Positions 1 to 11,027 of a DNA stretch of 64,000 bases are shown here, one piece after another (the first letter of the stretch is position 1; each line of letters begins with the position of its first letter). Source of the DNA: Isoetes taiwanensis (taxonomy: Eukaryota; Streptophyta; Lycopodiopsida; Isoetales; Isoetaceae); assembly GCA_021234155.1 (NCBI GenBank), contig JAJEKV010000056.1, positions 7,801,663 to 7,865,662 of the forward strand. The letters run 5' to 3'. The notes under the pieces are model-generated. The model had not been told where the DNA came from. It saw only the letters and a list, made by a program, of their open reading frames with translations, and did no database searches. Both the position numbers and the translations under genes were made by a program.

Positions 1-1820
1 GTTGAGCAGTCTGCATCTTGTCCAGGATCCGGGGTTTCTTTGTCAACTTCATCACCTGGATCCGCATTTGGCTCATGTTCAAAGACCAAAACTTTTTTTT
101 CGGTGAAGGACCCCGTGCGTAATGAATCTCAATTGGAATTAATTTTCCCCTAAAAATAGATGCACTAGGAATCTCTTCATGATGGCTTCTAGTTGCGGTA
201 GCATTTATCTCTCAGAACATAATTGAAATGAGGAAGACCACGTAAAATAAAAAAAAAAAAAATCATGTATGTGGCATCGATACTTACTTGATAATGAATT
301 GCATTCAGTTCACTATCCAAATTTCATTTTGGAGTCTCCCACGCCGTCAAGAAATGGGATTGACTTAGAAGTATCAAATGGGGTGAATTCTAGGTACAAC
401 CGGGAGGTATCTTGCAGTCTCATAACTAATCGAGGCGTGGATAACTGTTGGATATCCTTGGTCTCAAATTTCTGCAATTCTGCAAACATTAAGTCAAGAG
501 ACCGTGGACAATATCAAGAAACATTAGTTAAGGCACTTACTTGTGTCTATTGGTTCTTGTGGTACCACTCGAACACCAAAAAGCCAAAAGCCATGTCTCA
601 CCATAATGTGGGCAACAACCGGGCTGCAAAGAAAGGTTCTAGAGTGTCTGCAAAACAAATTCAAAATCAATAGAGTCTTTAGACGAGGATTAGAGATGAT
701 AATATTTACCTCAAATGGTGTGATAGACATGGAATATGATACTGGTGACTGCATTCTGCTATCACAATTGTCAACATTTTACCCTTCCATTTCAGACAAC
801 GTTCACAAAATGGACAACCTTCATCACCCTCTTCTTCTGCCTCAGGAAGCATTGGAAGTGCAGGATCTAAAGGAGTGTCATGATCACTACGCTCAGAAAA
901 AATCTCAAATCTTTGCATTCGAGGTTGTAGCTCCAGCAGTAAGTCTTCACATGCCTTTAGCTCAATTTCAGTTTCTTCTAGTTCCTTATTTAATTGATTC
1001 AGCCCAGGCAACATTGTACCATTTAGCTCTTCATCCTTTAGTTCGCTTACAACCCGAACACCCTCTACTGCTTTCGGATTTGCTGTCATGATTGATTGCC
1101 ATCTGTGCAAATCAGCTCTAATTTCTGATGCTTTATGCTTCATCAACTCAATCTTTCTTTTGATATCATTTTTCCTATCCTCGTTTGCTTGCAATCGTTG
1201 TTTGCATCTAACCAACCTAGCTGATATTGCAGCCAACCATTCCTTCACAAGTCTGCCATAGTCTGCAAAAGAAAACACTACGTATATGTCAGCCTCCTAA
1301 CATAGTAAGCCCACGTCGATGGAAAACCACAATCACACACCACACAACACAAGGTACTCTCTACACCACCACATACCACACACCACACAACATACGCCGC
1401 CAACACACACCATACAACATTTGCCGTGGTGGTAGCAAGGAGTGGTGGGACATTGTGCGGTGGTGGTGAAGGTGGTGGTGGTGGTGGTGGGGGGGTGTGT
1501 GGTGGTAGTGGAGTGTGGTGGTGGTGGGGTTTGGTGTGGGACATGGTGGAGTGTGGTGGTGTGGTGTGGTGGTGGTGGAGTGTGGTGGTGGTGGATTGTG
1601 GTGTGGGACATGGTGGAGTCCGGTGGTGTGGTGTGGTGGTGGTGGAGTGTGGTGGTGGTGGTGGTGGTGGAGTATGGTGGTGGTGGAGTGTGGTGGAGGG
1701 GTGTGTGGGACATGGTGGAGTGTGGCGGTGGGAGATGGTAGAGTGTAGTGGTGGGAGATGGTGGGGTGTGGTGTGGGACATGGTGGATGCCAACAACTCA
1801 CCAGACCACATATACGTCAT
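1..1820 (-). pseudogene. Coiled-coil / RING-like Cys-His protein gene, multi-exon, possibly decaying
   Basis: Exons on the minus strand that join in phase at GT-AG sites: 1820-1802 (six codons, tentative start), 1262-710, 647-541 and 479-313, giving about 281 residues. The large exon holds a charged helical, coiled-coil-like stretch (KNDIKRKIELMKHKASEI, then ELEETEIELKACEDLLLEL), an acidic linker, and a cluster CPFCERC followed by ECSHQYHIPCLSHHLR that spans the second splice site. The spacing resembles a zinc-binding RING-like fold, so a ubiquitin-ligase-like role is possible but only inferred. The reading frame ends in TAG at 315-313. Further coding-like sequence follows to the left edge (about 205-1: EEIPSASIFRGKLIPIEIHY, then an acidic Pro/Asp-rich part), which needs a frame change at an eight-A run (90-83). 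So the gene either ends at 313 or is a pseudogene running off the window. Confidence 0.5.
1425..1788. repeat. G-rich (GTGGTG)n-type tandem repeat inside an intron
   Basis: About 360 bp of GGT/GTG units with interspersed GTGTGGGACATGGTGGAG phrases; the plus strand is almost only G and T. It lies in the proposed first intron of the flanking minus-strand gene, where it reads as CA/CCA. Long ORFs on both strands here are low-complexity artefacts. Confidence 0.85.
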
Positions 1821-2903
1821 CTATCATTCTAGCATCCATTGCACGAAATGCCCCACAGATGGCATCATAGAGACACAACATGACAATACAGCCAACATGA
1901 TGCAAAATAGTAGTAGACATATCTGATTCTTGAAGTGGATTTGATGTTACCTTTTCTGTGTTGATAGAAACAATCTAGGTCAAGCTTGAGATTTTTTTCT
2001 GTTGTAACACAACTAATAATTGAACGTACCTGCAATGGCATGTTTTGGTCTCAGAACATTGCTCTGCTTTTCTGTTTTGTCAGATTGAATGTGTGGTCTA
2101 GAGGAACCTGATTTGGTTTTTTCCCTATCATCTTCATCATCCCTGTCACTTTTACTATTTTCCTCCTGGTCAGGTTGGATTTGCCTATGCTTTCTCTTGG
2201 GTCTAGAAGAACTGGCCTCTGCTTTCTCATCGGAGTTTTATAATAATCCGAGAAGCTCTTCCAATTAACAGCCTCCCCCTTTATAGAATAGAATAGAATA
2301 GAATACATTATTGTCCCTTGTGCCTTGAGGCCTTTGGACTTGTGTAGCATGGGCGAGCTCCCTGACGGGTGCTACTAGCACATCATGCTGGTTTATTGTA
2401 GCCTTTTCTGAAGGCTCCCTTTTTTCTATTAATACCGGCATCCCACTTTGAATCGGCATCAAGGCCGTGCAGGAATGCGTCGTTATCAATTAGCTTTAAG
2501 CTGTACATTTATTGGGCATCTATGATTCACCTCTCTAAGCATTCATATCACAAGCCCCTTTTGTTTGTGTACTTCCTTGTAATGGGTCGTCATCTCCCAT
2601 ATTGCATCTGCCAGATCTCTCATTGTTTCTGTCCTTGCCATCATGATATGTACTGGCTGCCCCCATCTTATGTTTATGTACTTGTCCCTGATGTCTCCAA
2701 ATATTGGGCACCTATTGAGCATGTGTTTTCGCCCTCCACATCCCTATTGTCACAAATTCTCGTGATATCCGGTCGTCTTTTCTACTCTCCTCCACCACGG
2801 CCCTTTTCAATCCTTAAGTCATGGCACCCATTCTAAATTTTGCTAGGATATCTCTTCTCTGTTTCCCAAGTAGATTATCTTGGTACATCTGCTGTCCTAT
2901 CCG

Positions 2904-3437
2904 TCATTCTGGGTTGAACACTGCCGTAAGCCAAAGTGTCTTAGGTCCTGTGTGTTTCTGTAGCCATGCTCGCATAGCTTTGTTTGCCCAGTTATCATTC
3001 CATTGGCCTTCGTCTATCAGGTCGCTCAGATTCATCCCCATTTCTCTGGTCCACACTGCCACATCTCTAAACCATCTGTTGCTCACGATGATGTGTGATT
3101 TTGCTGACTCGTTGATCGCGATACTCGCTAGTTTATTTGGATTCCCACCTGCATTATTTCTTATGAGGTACCTGATAGTCTTCTCCCATGCTCTCACCTC
3201 CATAGGTTTTTGACCTGTCTCATATACTATGGCTGTTAGCGGTGTGTTTGTTCTCAGCTTGAATTCCTGTTTATGCAGTTGTCTGAGGATCCCTTCCTGT
3301 TTTTCCCATTTCTTGTCTGTTAGCCCCGGTCCCCAAGCTTCAGCCCCATATAGCTGTGTTGTCACGACCACTGCACTGAACAGATAGCATTTGATTTCCC
3401 AGTCTATTATTCTACTTTTATTGCAGAAATTTTTCAT
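2904..3437 (-). pseudogene. LINE reverse transcriptase, C-terminal domain
   Basis: A 177-residue open stretch continues the LINE ORF2 after a gap. Key blocks are VVTTQLYGAEAWGPG, LRTNTPLTAIVYETGQKPME and the Trp-rich WFRDVAVWTREM. These match the post-palm region of LINE ORF2 proteins (connection to the RNase-like or Cys-rich end). Below 2,900 the frame is shattered, but a Cys-containing tail and 3' UTR can still be followed to 2,310. Confidence 0.75.
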
Positions 3438-3483
3438 ATTAAAGTAACTCCCAATGGCTGATTGAAATCTTGCATCTGCCCCT

Positions 3484-4223
3484 TTAGCCCATTTCTCTCA
3501 GACCGTGTGTGTCGCAACCCCGGATATCTATACTGTTGATTCTTCTAGTTCTCGTCCCCAAGTACTTGAATGGCTTGTGTCTGTTCCTATTGCCGAAAAA
3601 GACTATTTTGGTTTTTGCAAGGTTTACTGTTAACCCTATCTTTTCGCAGAAGATCTCTAGCAGTTTCAGTAACCTGTGCATTCCCTTGTTTTTTGTGGCC
3701 ATCATGCTCATGTCATCGACATATAACATGATAGGTACCTTGGTTTCCCCGAGTATAAGAGCGTCCATGTCCCCTTGCTGTTCTGTTATGAAATCCTGTA
3801 ATGCATCTATGTATATTAGAACAATGTTGGGGATAGCGGGCATCCCCGCTTTTGACTCCTCGCGGTCGCAGCTTTTTTATTGCCTTTCCTCCTCTTCCAT
3901 TTTGCATATACATTGTAGTACAACCTTGCAATTGTCCCTACCATGTCTCTTGGTGCTTGTATGTCTATGAGTCTCTGTATAAGCTTCTCCCTCGGGACTG
4001 TGTCAAAAGCCTTCCTGAAGTCCAGGAAGCAGCATAGTACTTTCTTCCCCTGAATTATATTCTGTTCTATCAGTATCCGGAGGGTTACTAGGTGATCAGT
4101 GCTTGAGTGTTCTGGCCTAAAGCCTGCCTGCCCCTGCGCTCTCAAGTTCCCTATCTCTGCCCATTGTTTTAATTTATTGTCTAAGACCTTTCCATACCAT
4201 TTTGCAAAGATGGAGCTCACCAT
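3484..4223 (-). pseudogene. LINE reverse transcriptase, palm domain
   Basis: Two overlapping minus-strand reading frames give a recognisable RT. QAGFRPEHSSTDHL is the finger motif, CCFLDFRKAFDTVP carries the first catalytic Asp (motif A), RGCPLSPTLFNIYID is motif B, and LYVDDMSMMA at about 3,726-3,697 carries the catalytic YVDD (3,712-3,723). A frameshift separates motif B from the upstream part near 3,830. The catalytic aspartates survive although the frame is broken. The neighbouring block 2,904-3,437 is the thumb domain of the same protein. Confidence 0.85.
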
Positions 4224-4809
4224 TATTGTTCTGTAGTTTCCAGGTTCCTGTCTGCTCCCCTATTTGTGTAGGGTTATGACCTTGTTGTATGCCCATCTGT
4301 CTGGGAGCCCCGTGTGTATTATACCGTTGAATATATCTGTCACCTGAGTATCTGCGCATTTTAGCAATTCCACAGTTAATCCATATAGGTCTGGAGCTTT
4401 GTTATTGGCCATCCTGTTTAACGCTATCATCACTTCCTATATGCTGAAACACGGCCAGTCCATCTTTTGCAGTTCCGGTATTGGCGCCGGAGAAGCCCCG
4501 GTCTTATACAGTTTTTCAAGATACCTCTCCCATCCAGCTGCTACAATGTCGCCTTGTGTGTTCTCACTCTTTCTATTCCCCTGTCCCTTCCCTTTAAATC
4601 CTCTCCAGAATTTTCGAGGTTGTTTCTTGAGTAACTTAACCAGTCCCTTGCAGATAATAAGCCACTACCCAGGTTCCAGGAGCCATTCCACCCCATGTAT
4701 GTGGCTTCCTTGTAATTCTTTTGTAAATTTGCATGAACTCTTTGGATTGTTCATTGCTCAGATTCTTCAACCTGTACGAGAAAACATATGCCTTAATGTT
4801 TCAGTTTGA

Positions 4810-5900
4810 ACAAATATTTGGGGGAAAATACCTGTAACCAGATTTATTTGGAACTCTGTCACCCCAGCTTCTTTAGATCTTCATGGGGCACAATCTCTTG
4901 TTTGAGGAGAGATTTCATCGTGTAACCAGTGACGTTCAATTCTGACTCCATTAGGGTTCAATCGGCAAGAAGCGGCAAAAAAACAGAAGAAGAGGTGATT
5001 ATTCCTTAATTCGAAATGAGGGACAATGACGTGGCATAAAATTCAAAATAACCGACGCTCATTAATTCACACTCCCGCAATCTCAGCTTCGGTATGCACC
5101 ACCCGATTCTACCACAAAGGTGGTGCCAAAATGTGGCGTCAAAATGCGCGTTTTTGATACACCACAGCGTTCTTTTACCCTAATTTCACCATTTCAGATG
5201 ATGTGACGTAGTCGAATTGCCATTTCGGATCCTCCCTACTACCCGAACGACAAAACACTTGGGTTTTTATACGGTCGCCCGCATGACGCTTTGACGCTAA
5301 GTAAGTTCCCCCGGACCGATCATGGATTATTTTAGAAATTCTCGAAGCAAGGTCCTTGACCGAAGGATTCAATAGTCGGATAGGGAACTGAGCTCCAGGA
5401 GATTGGGCATTAGCGTACGGTTCTACGGAGGAGCGATGCCAGGAAGGCTGCTTGGGAACTTCTTTGGGGTTCGTCTCCTAGAGTTTGGCCTCTCCCCACT
5501 GGTAAGGAAGCCGCATAAAGTCTTGGCTTTATTCAACTTGGGGAAGGGTGCTAGCTCAACTGCGCAACAACAGGCTGCCAGACAGGGGGTAGGCGTTCTG
5601 GCACCCTTGCCTACGTCAAATTCGGTTAGGATCTTGCATCATTTCTTCACGTAAAGGGAGGGTGTTGATGCCAGAAGACGGATCCTTAAAACTCCTCGGA
5701 AGTAGCTTGCCCTAAGAATTCTCTCTCGAAGGACCTGGCGATGAAGGGAAACTTTCCCACCCTAGACTGTAAATTAGCTCTTCTAATTGACTCAAAACGT
5801 CGACATTAACATTACCTTGGGGACCAAATTTCGTGGACAGGAGACCACCCCTTCATCAAGAAGCGGCAAAAGGGCTCATGGCCAACATGCTCATAGTCAA
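4810..5900. other. No supported gene; GC-richer unique stretch
   Basis: Compositionally unlike its AT-rich neighbours, with short ORFs (for example 5,403-5,654 plus, 83 codons) that I do not recognise. The phrase AAGAAGCGGCAAAA occurs at about 4,966 and again at 5,861, so the segment may lie between two copies of a repeat. Near 5,806-5,850 one frame reads TLGTKFRGQE, faintly like the C-terminus of gypsy polyproteins, too short to call. Confidence 0.3.
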
Positions 5901-5919
5901 TTGGCCTAGGTAATGCCTG

Positions 5920-6540
5920 GTCGTCTTACCTTGTCGGCTCTAGGCTCAAACATGCCCTTAGGCACAAACATACAACCCCTAGGCTCGAACATACCACCTT
6001 GGCTCAAACAAGACACGTGCTCAAACATGGCTCGAACATGCCACATAGATTTTTCGTCTTACCTTGTCGGCTCTAGCCTCAAACATGCCCCTAGGCTCAA
6101 ATATACAACCCCTAGGCTCGAACATGCCACCTTGGCTCAAACAAGACACGTGCTCAAATATAGCTCGAACATGCCACATAGATTTAAACATGCTACCTTG
6201 GCTCGAACATACCACATAGATTTAAACATGCTAACATGCTACATAGGCTCAAACATGCCACCTTAGCTCAAACATACCATCTTGCTCAAACATGACACGT
6301 GGCTCAAACTGGTCACGTAGCCCAAACATGCCACATAGGCTAAAACATGCCACCTTAGCTCAAACATGCCACATAAATATCAAACATGCCACTAGGCTCA
6401 AAACATGACACGTGGCTCACACATGATACGTAGCTCAAGCATGCCACTAGGTCATAAAGACGTTCAAATGATTATTTTTTTGAAAGGATGAAATTAATTT
6501 TGTTGTGTCCCTACCCCTAGGCTCAAACATGCCCCTAAGA
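5920..6540. repeat. Minisatellite of CTCAAACATGCCAC-type units
   Basis: About 600 bp of degenerate repeats built on GGCTCAAACATGCCAC(CTTGG/ATAGG), unit about 18-30 bp, with larger duplications inside (the block from 5,920 is repeated from about 6,057). Open frames in it are by-products of repeat periodicity. Confidence 0.85.
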
Positions 6541-8073
6541 TTGAACAGGCTGGCATTTCTATAGTTTGTATACAAAATTCGGCAATACTCATTAGCTTAT
6601 ATGCAAAATCTGGTCGAGCATGACATACACTGGAAAATTATCTAGATAGAGGTACTGGGAAATTTGAAGCAGCCACTCCAATCATAAAAATGCATGATTT
6701 ATTTATTTTAAAAAAGAAATATGTTCTCGTATGAAATATAACCTTATTTATTTGTTTTTAAGAATGAAATATGACCTCATATCTAATATAACCCGATTCC
6801 GAATGGGGTCATCGTGGATGCCCCATAAAAAAGGGGCATCATGATATGGGGGCATGGGATGACGTAACGGTGGCCAATATATATGGCGCTCGATATTTAT
6901 ATCGTCATTCATTAGCGAAAACAAATGTAGAGCTTTGTCAAGGGTGAAAGTTAAAAAATAGGCATGACTAGTAAAGGTGTGCCCGACGTTGCTACATAAC
7001 TAAGAGTGTGTTTATATGGGCCTTTGATTGAGGACTCCTCGCTCAATGAGGCTATGGTCTCAGTTTATGAGTTGGGCGTTAGTACAAAAAGGACTAAATG
7101 GTGGAAATTTATCACTTTAGTATTACCAGATATGGGCTAAAAGCATATGGGCTAATCTTTTTTTTTCTCTCTATTTTCTACATTCATTCTTTCTATATAT
7201 GACCTTCAATGACATTTGAATTTGACTTAGTTGTAGATGTAATAAGTTGCAAGTTTGAAACCCTTATTTTTAAGTTTTTTATAGTTTTCACTTTTAAAAC
7301 CATAGTCTATAAGCTCCTTTTACTTTAGCATGTCTCACTTGCTTCATAATGGAATGAGAAATGCATAAGTGAATCTCATGCAAATGAAAAACATACAGCT
7401 GCAAGCCAAGAAAAAAACTTTGACTCAAACAAAGTGCTTAAATAGGCGCGTATCCATACCACATCTCTTGTTTCTATGGCATTACCCCAGACAACTAAAC
7501 CCATAAAACTGCACATACGGCACGACCCATAAAATTGCAATGTTTCGCAAAGTACTTGCAACACATTTATATTCTAAAGCTTAGCTAAGATACAATGTAC
7601 ATAACCTAGATAGTGGGCAAAAAAAAAAGGCATGGCACACTCATTTCAAAAGGAATTAACTTTATACCATGCCATTAGCTCTATGAAAAGTTATGTTATT
7701 TCAAGAAGCTCAATTGCTCAAATCCATTTCTACAAAATTGAATTCATATCGAAATGGGTACCAAGTAACAATGTCAAAAATTGGAAAAAAATGCCATTCG
7801 CATGAGTTAACTAACGGACAAAAAGTTTTTGTGTAAGTTGAAACTTTCATGAGCTTGTGAATTAACTGGTCCATTGGCAAAATTTCTCTAAGATAAGAGT
7901 AGAGCACTCCATGGGCTAGAGTGGAAACAAGCTTGACCTTATTGAGACAAACATGACATGTGCCCCAACATACACTTAGTACTAAATAAGTGGTTTGCAC
8001 AATTGACTATTACTTGGTGCATAAAAAAAGAGGTATAATAGTATTACATTCAACGGCCAAGATAAGCGGCTGA
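6541..8073. other. No gene seen
   Basis: AT-rich sequence with short open frames only, none with recognisable motifs or convincing splice structure. Confidence 0.5.
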
Positions 8074-8212
8074 GATCGTGATCCAAGTCCTGTAATGTTA
8101 TTGGTCAAACATTAACGGCCCAGATTTTCCAGCCATTTCTGGCTGATCGTGATCCAAGTCCTGTAATGTTATTGATCAAACATCAACGGCCCAGATTTTC
8201 CAGCCATTTCTG
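8074..8212. repeat. Tandem duplication, about 71-bp unit, two copies
   Basis: Unit 1 is 8,074-8,144 and unit 2 is 8,145-8,212, each starting GATCGTGATCCAAGTCCTG and ending CCAGCCATTTCT, with only a few differences. It lies just outside the left end of the PIF/Harbinger-like element. Confidence 0.85.
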
Positions 8213-8270
8213 CCCTGCTGTTTGTGCAGCGACCGACTTGCCGCCTCTATCTCCCTCCGCTGCCATCTGA

Positions 8271-8287
8271 GGGTGCCTCCCCATTAG
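8271..8287 (+). repeat. Left terminal inverted repeat
   Basis: GGGTGCCTCCCCATTAG, a perfect inverse of 10,300-10,316. It starts with GGG, as many PIF/Harbinger ends do. TGA target duplication on the outer side. Confidence 0.85.
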
Positions 8288-8586
8288 CCCAAAAACCGAC
8301 CTTCCCTTTGCCACGTGTGAAACCCAGTTCTAAAAATGCCATTCCCGTTAAGAACCGAAGTGCCTATTTTTGCTGACATGGCGAGGGCAACCTGTTTTTT
8401 TTCGGAAGGAACGAAGAACTTCCGAATACCCCAGTTCGGAACTCCGTTTGTCTTCTAGTGGGGATCCAGCCGGTGGGATCACCCACTGACGCACTCCTCC
8501 CAGTAACAGAAGTTTGGCGCCAATAAAAATGGAAGCTCCATTTCGTCATTTTTCAAGCCAGGGTCCTCAATTTTCTTGGAGCCACA

Positions 8587-9614
8587 ATGAGAGGAAATAC
8601 AAGACATTTCGCATACGATGCTGCCCAAATGCCTGGCATCAGACAATTCTCATCACAGCAGGAGCAATTCAATCAGGTTAGATTTTTGAATTTGTTTGCA
8701 CAACTTTTCAATTTTATATGTTTTCAATCCACATTTTCATTTTCATATTTTGTATACAGAGATCGTTCACTACCTTGCTGCAAGAATCTGAAGAGGATTA
8801 TGTCTTAGAAACTCAAGAACAGGAAGCTTTTAGCCATTCGAATTCCATTCCACTTGGCCAATCTATTCCTGCTCCTCCTGTTGGCCACAATTCTACTAAT
8901 GCAAGGACCACAATGCCTCCTGATGCTACTGTTGCTAGGAATCAAAACCCAAACCCAAGACAATATGTTAGTACGCATTGGAATGCAAATGACTTAATGA
9001 TTCTTCAAGCAGCAAAGAAGGATGACGATGAGAAGCGTTTGTTTGGTGGAAATAGGGAGAAGCATAAGAAAAAAGATGCTAGATGGCAAGAGATAGAGGA
9101 TTTTTGTTGGAAGAATGGTGTTCGTAGATCTGCCAAAGCTTGCTTGACAAAATGGGAAGGCTTGGCACAAGACTTCAAGAAAATAAATGATTATCAAAAA
9201 GAGATTCCTAGTGGGCGTAGTAGCTATTGGCAAATGTCAAGTGCAGAGCGTAAGGACTTCAATTTGCCCGTGAACTTCTTCTCCGATGTCTATGATGCAA
9301 TGGATCGATGGTATGGCAAAAAAACAACTGTCAATCCTGGAGGTTTGGTTTTCGAGTCATCTATTCCTGCTTCCTTCTCGTCTCCAATTCCTCCAGCAGG
9401 TTGCTCTCATAATTAAAGTGATTTCTCTGAATTTCTTTGAAGTAATAATGTCGTTGTTTTATAATTACAAGGGAATGATGCTGATTTAACACAAGAAGAG
9501 GAGGACGGCATTGGAAGTCCCGACATGCCAGCTGATGCTTTTGACAGTAGTGCTGGTGCAAGTGATGGCAATGTCATCCAACCTGAACATAGCTCCAACA
9601 CCGAAGAATTCTGA
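8587..9614 (+). CDS. Trihelix (Myb/SANT-like) DNA-binding protein, transposon ORF1
   Basis: Three exons with GT-AG introns in phase: 8,587-8,676, 8,760-9,399 and 9,472-9,614 (TGA), 290 residues, no internal stop. A Gln/Pro/Asn-rich N-terminus precedes the trihelix domain (about residues 95-195): THWNANDLMILQAAK (first Trp helix), KKDARWQEIEDFCWKNGVRR, SAKACLTKWEGLAQDFKKI, then SSYWQMSSAERKDFNLP. The acidic tail (TQEEEDGIGSP) is in exon 3. In PIF/Harbinger elements this protein helps bring transposase to the nucleus and to the element ends; here that is inferred from family knowledge and from the transposase remnant beside it. Host trihelix factors of the ASR3 type look very similar, so domestication cannot be excluded, but the enclosing TIRs favour a transposon gene. 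Confidence 0.85.
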
Positions 9615-10127
9615 TATAGACAAAAAGCTTTCACCTGTAGCCAATCTTTTCAATGCAATGGCAACTTGTTTCTGAACTGAAAGAACACGATTTGGAATGG
9701 AAGAGAAGGATGGGGGTGTACGAACCTCTAGATCAGGTTCAACCATTTCACAAATGTAATGGAATGTTTCTTGTGAAATTCTGAAAAGCTCTTTAAATCT
9801 AGCAGCATCAACAATCATAACATAATCTTCAAAATGCAACCACCAATGATTTGATCTTGGCCTAATGTACCATTCCCCATACCTGATTCCTGTCAAAGTG
9901 CCTCTGGGGAGCCTACATTCATCAAAAAACATAGAAAGAAAAAGCATTGCTGAAAGGGACTTCTGGTGTTCTTCCTCACAGCCATCTTCAGCAAGCTCCA
10001 AGTGTTTGTTGTTGTTGTTGGATTCCTCATCATCGTCTATAATTGAATTCACCTCATCCAGCAGCTTCAATGCAATTGTCAATGCTTGCAACAGAAGAAC
10101 GATTAACAGCATATGCTGCCTGTCCAT
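9594..10127 (-). pseudogene. PIF/Harbinger transposase, N-terminal part only
   Basis: ATG at 10,127-10,125 opens a frame with the hallmark N-terminal region: a low-complexity acidic/Asn stretch, then FKELFRISQETFHYICEMVE, PNRVLSVQKQVAIALKRLAT and GESFLSISEFFGVG, which is the helix-turn-helix-like block that precedes the catalytic core. Right after FGVG the frame runs into the antisense of exon 3 of the trihelix gene, and no DDE domain follows. Full transposases of this family are roughly 400 residues; only about 175 family-like residues remain. A deletion that removed the catalytic half and fused the two genes tail to tail explains it. Confidence 0.8.
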
Positions 10128-10299
10128 GCCTGTGGATGGGTGGATTTGTAGGAGGGACGGAAGGCTCGAGGGCGCCAAAAGGAACCGGAAGCCAAACGGT
10201 AAAAAGAAAAGGGATAGAAATTGGTTTCAATGGGAATGGTCGCCTGACAATTCTTCGACTGGAACTCGGTTATGCTGACGTGGAAACTGAGTTCCCGTC

Positions 10300-10316
10300 C
10301 TAATGGGGAGGCACCC
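10300..10316 (-). repeat. Right terminal inverted repeat
   Basis: CTAATGGGGAGGCACCC, a perfect inverse of the left end, followed by TGA. Confidence 0.85.
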
Positions 10317-11027
10317 TGATCAGGTTCAAACCTCCACTGCATTTGCTCAAGAACCGACCCAAGCATCGGCTATGGCTCCCGTCTCCTTTCCAGTCCTTTC
10401 CAGCCTTCTTGACCATCTCGGATGGTTTTGTTCTGCTTGCTGGTTTGAATCCCCATCTTCTGCCTTCTGGTTTCAATCCACAGCCAACTATGTCTAAGCC
10501 AGCAGAAAGGCAGGTCGTCTTCATCGGATTTTTTAAGAAAAAGTAAAGAAGCTATGGCGATTGAAAGCAAGCTATGGCGAGCTATGCTTATGTAACATAC
10601 GAACAAGGTGCACTGATTAGTGGGCAGGTCTCCAAATTTGTGCTTTTTTAATGCTCCTTTTCGAGTTTATCATGTTATTATTGATGCTTTCTTTCTTCAT
10701 TCTGTTTGTGGATTATGGCAGATTGGACCTTCGATTCTTGTTCTTTTCTCAGTAATCTATGTCTTCCTGTGGTCTGTTGTTTAGTCCATATTTCATTCTT
10801 GATGTAGATATCAGGTTGAAAGAAATAAAAAGCCATGTTCCTTGCCTTCGGAGACTGGGGCAAATTTGGCCTGCATACTGCTTGGCACTCTGGCAATTCT
10901 GTGCTCAAATCATTCTATCCCTTTTTTCCCTTTTGACTTTGATGCATTTGGTTCCAGGATTCGCCCCCTTTTCGATCTCCTTGTTTTATGCACCTTCTTG
11001 AATTGGCCATCAACATTCTACCTTCAG

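Larger units (their letters stand above)
2284..4800 (-). mobile_element. LINE (non-LTR retrotransposon) remnant, 5' truncated
   Basis: Minus-strand order: linker region (4,745-4,260), reverse-transcriptase palm, thumb/C-terminal domain (3,437-2,904), a degenerate C-terminal Cys region and 3' UTR (2,900-2,310), ending in a (TAGAA)n/(TTCTA)n tract at 2,284-2,305. There is no endonuclease domain upstream of about 4,800, so the copy is 5' truncated. Several stops and frameshifts show it is dead. The C-terminal block with LYGAEAWGPG and the Thr-Pro/Glu-Thr-Gly motif is typical of LINE proteins seen in seed-free plants, as I recall the family. Confidence 0.8.
8271..10316. mobile_element. PIF/Harbinger-like DNA transposon with TIRs, non-autonomous
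   Basis: A 17-bp perfect terminal inverted repeat delimits 2,046 bp: GGGTGCCTCCCCATTAG at 8,271-8,287 and its reverse complement at 10,300-10,316. Both ends are flanked by TGA (8,268-8,270 and 10,317-10,319), a 3-bp target duplication, the size expected for this superfamily although TTA/TAA is the usual target. Inside are the two genes typical of the superfamily: a Myb/SANT-type (trihelix) DNA-binding protein on the plus strand and a PIF/Harbinger transposase on the minus strand, convergent. The transposase stops before its DDE catalytic region, so this copy probably depends on a full-length relative for movement. Confidence 0.8.

Noticed and set aside
1278-1926. Long open frames on both strands (up to 180 codons), His/Pro/Thr-rich or Gly/Val-rich
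   Set aside because: Direct translation of the GT/CA-type repeat; no start context, no domain, and the region is intronic in the gene model.
5800-5900. Gypsy-like TLGTKFRGQE phrase
   Set aside because: Too short and isolated; no protease, RT or integrase around it.
5913-6266. 117-codon frame
   Set aside because: Lies entirely in the minisatellite.
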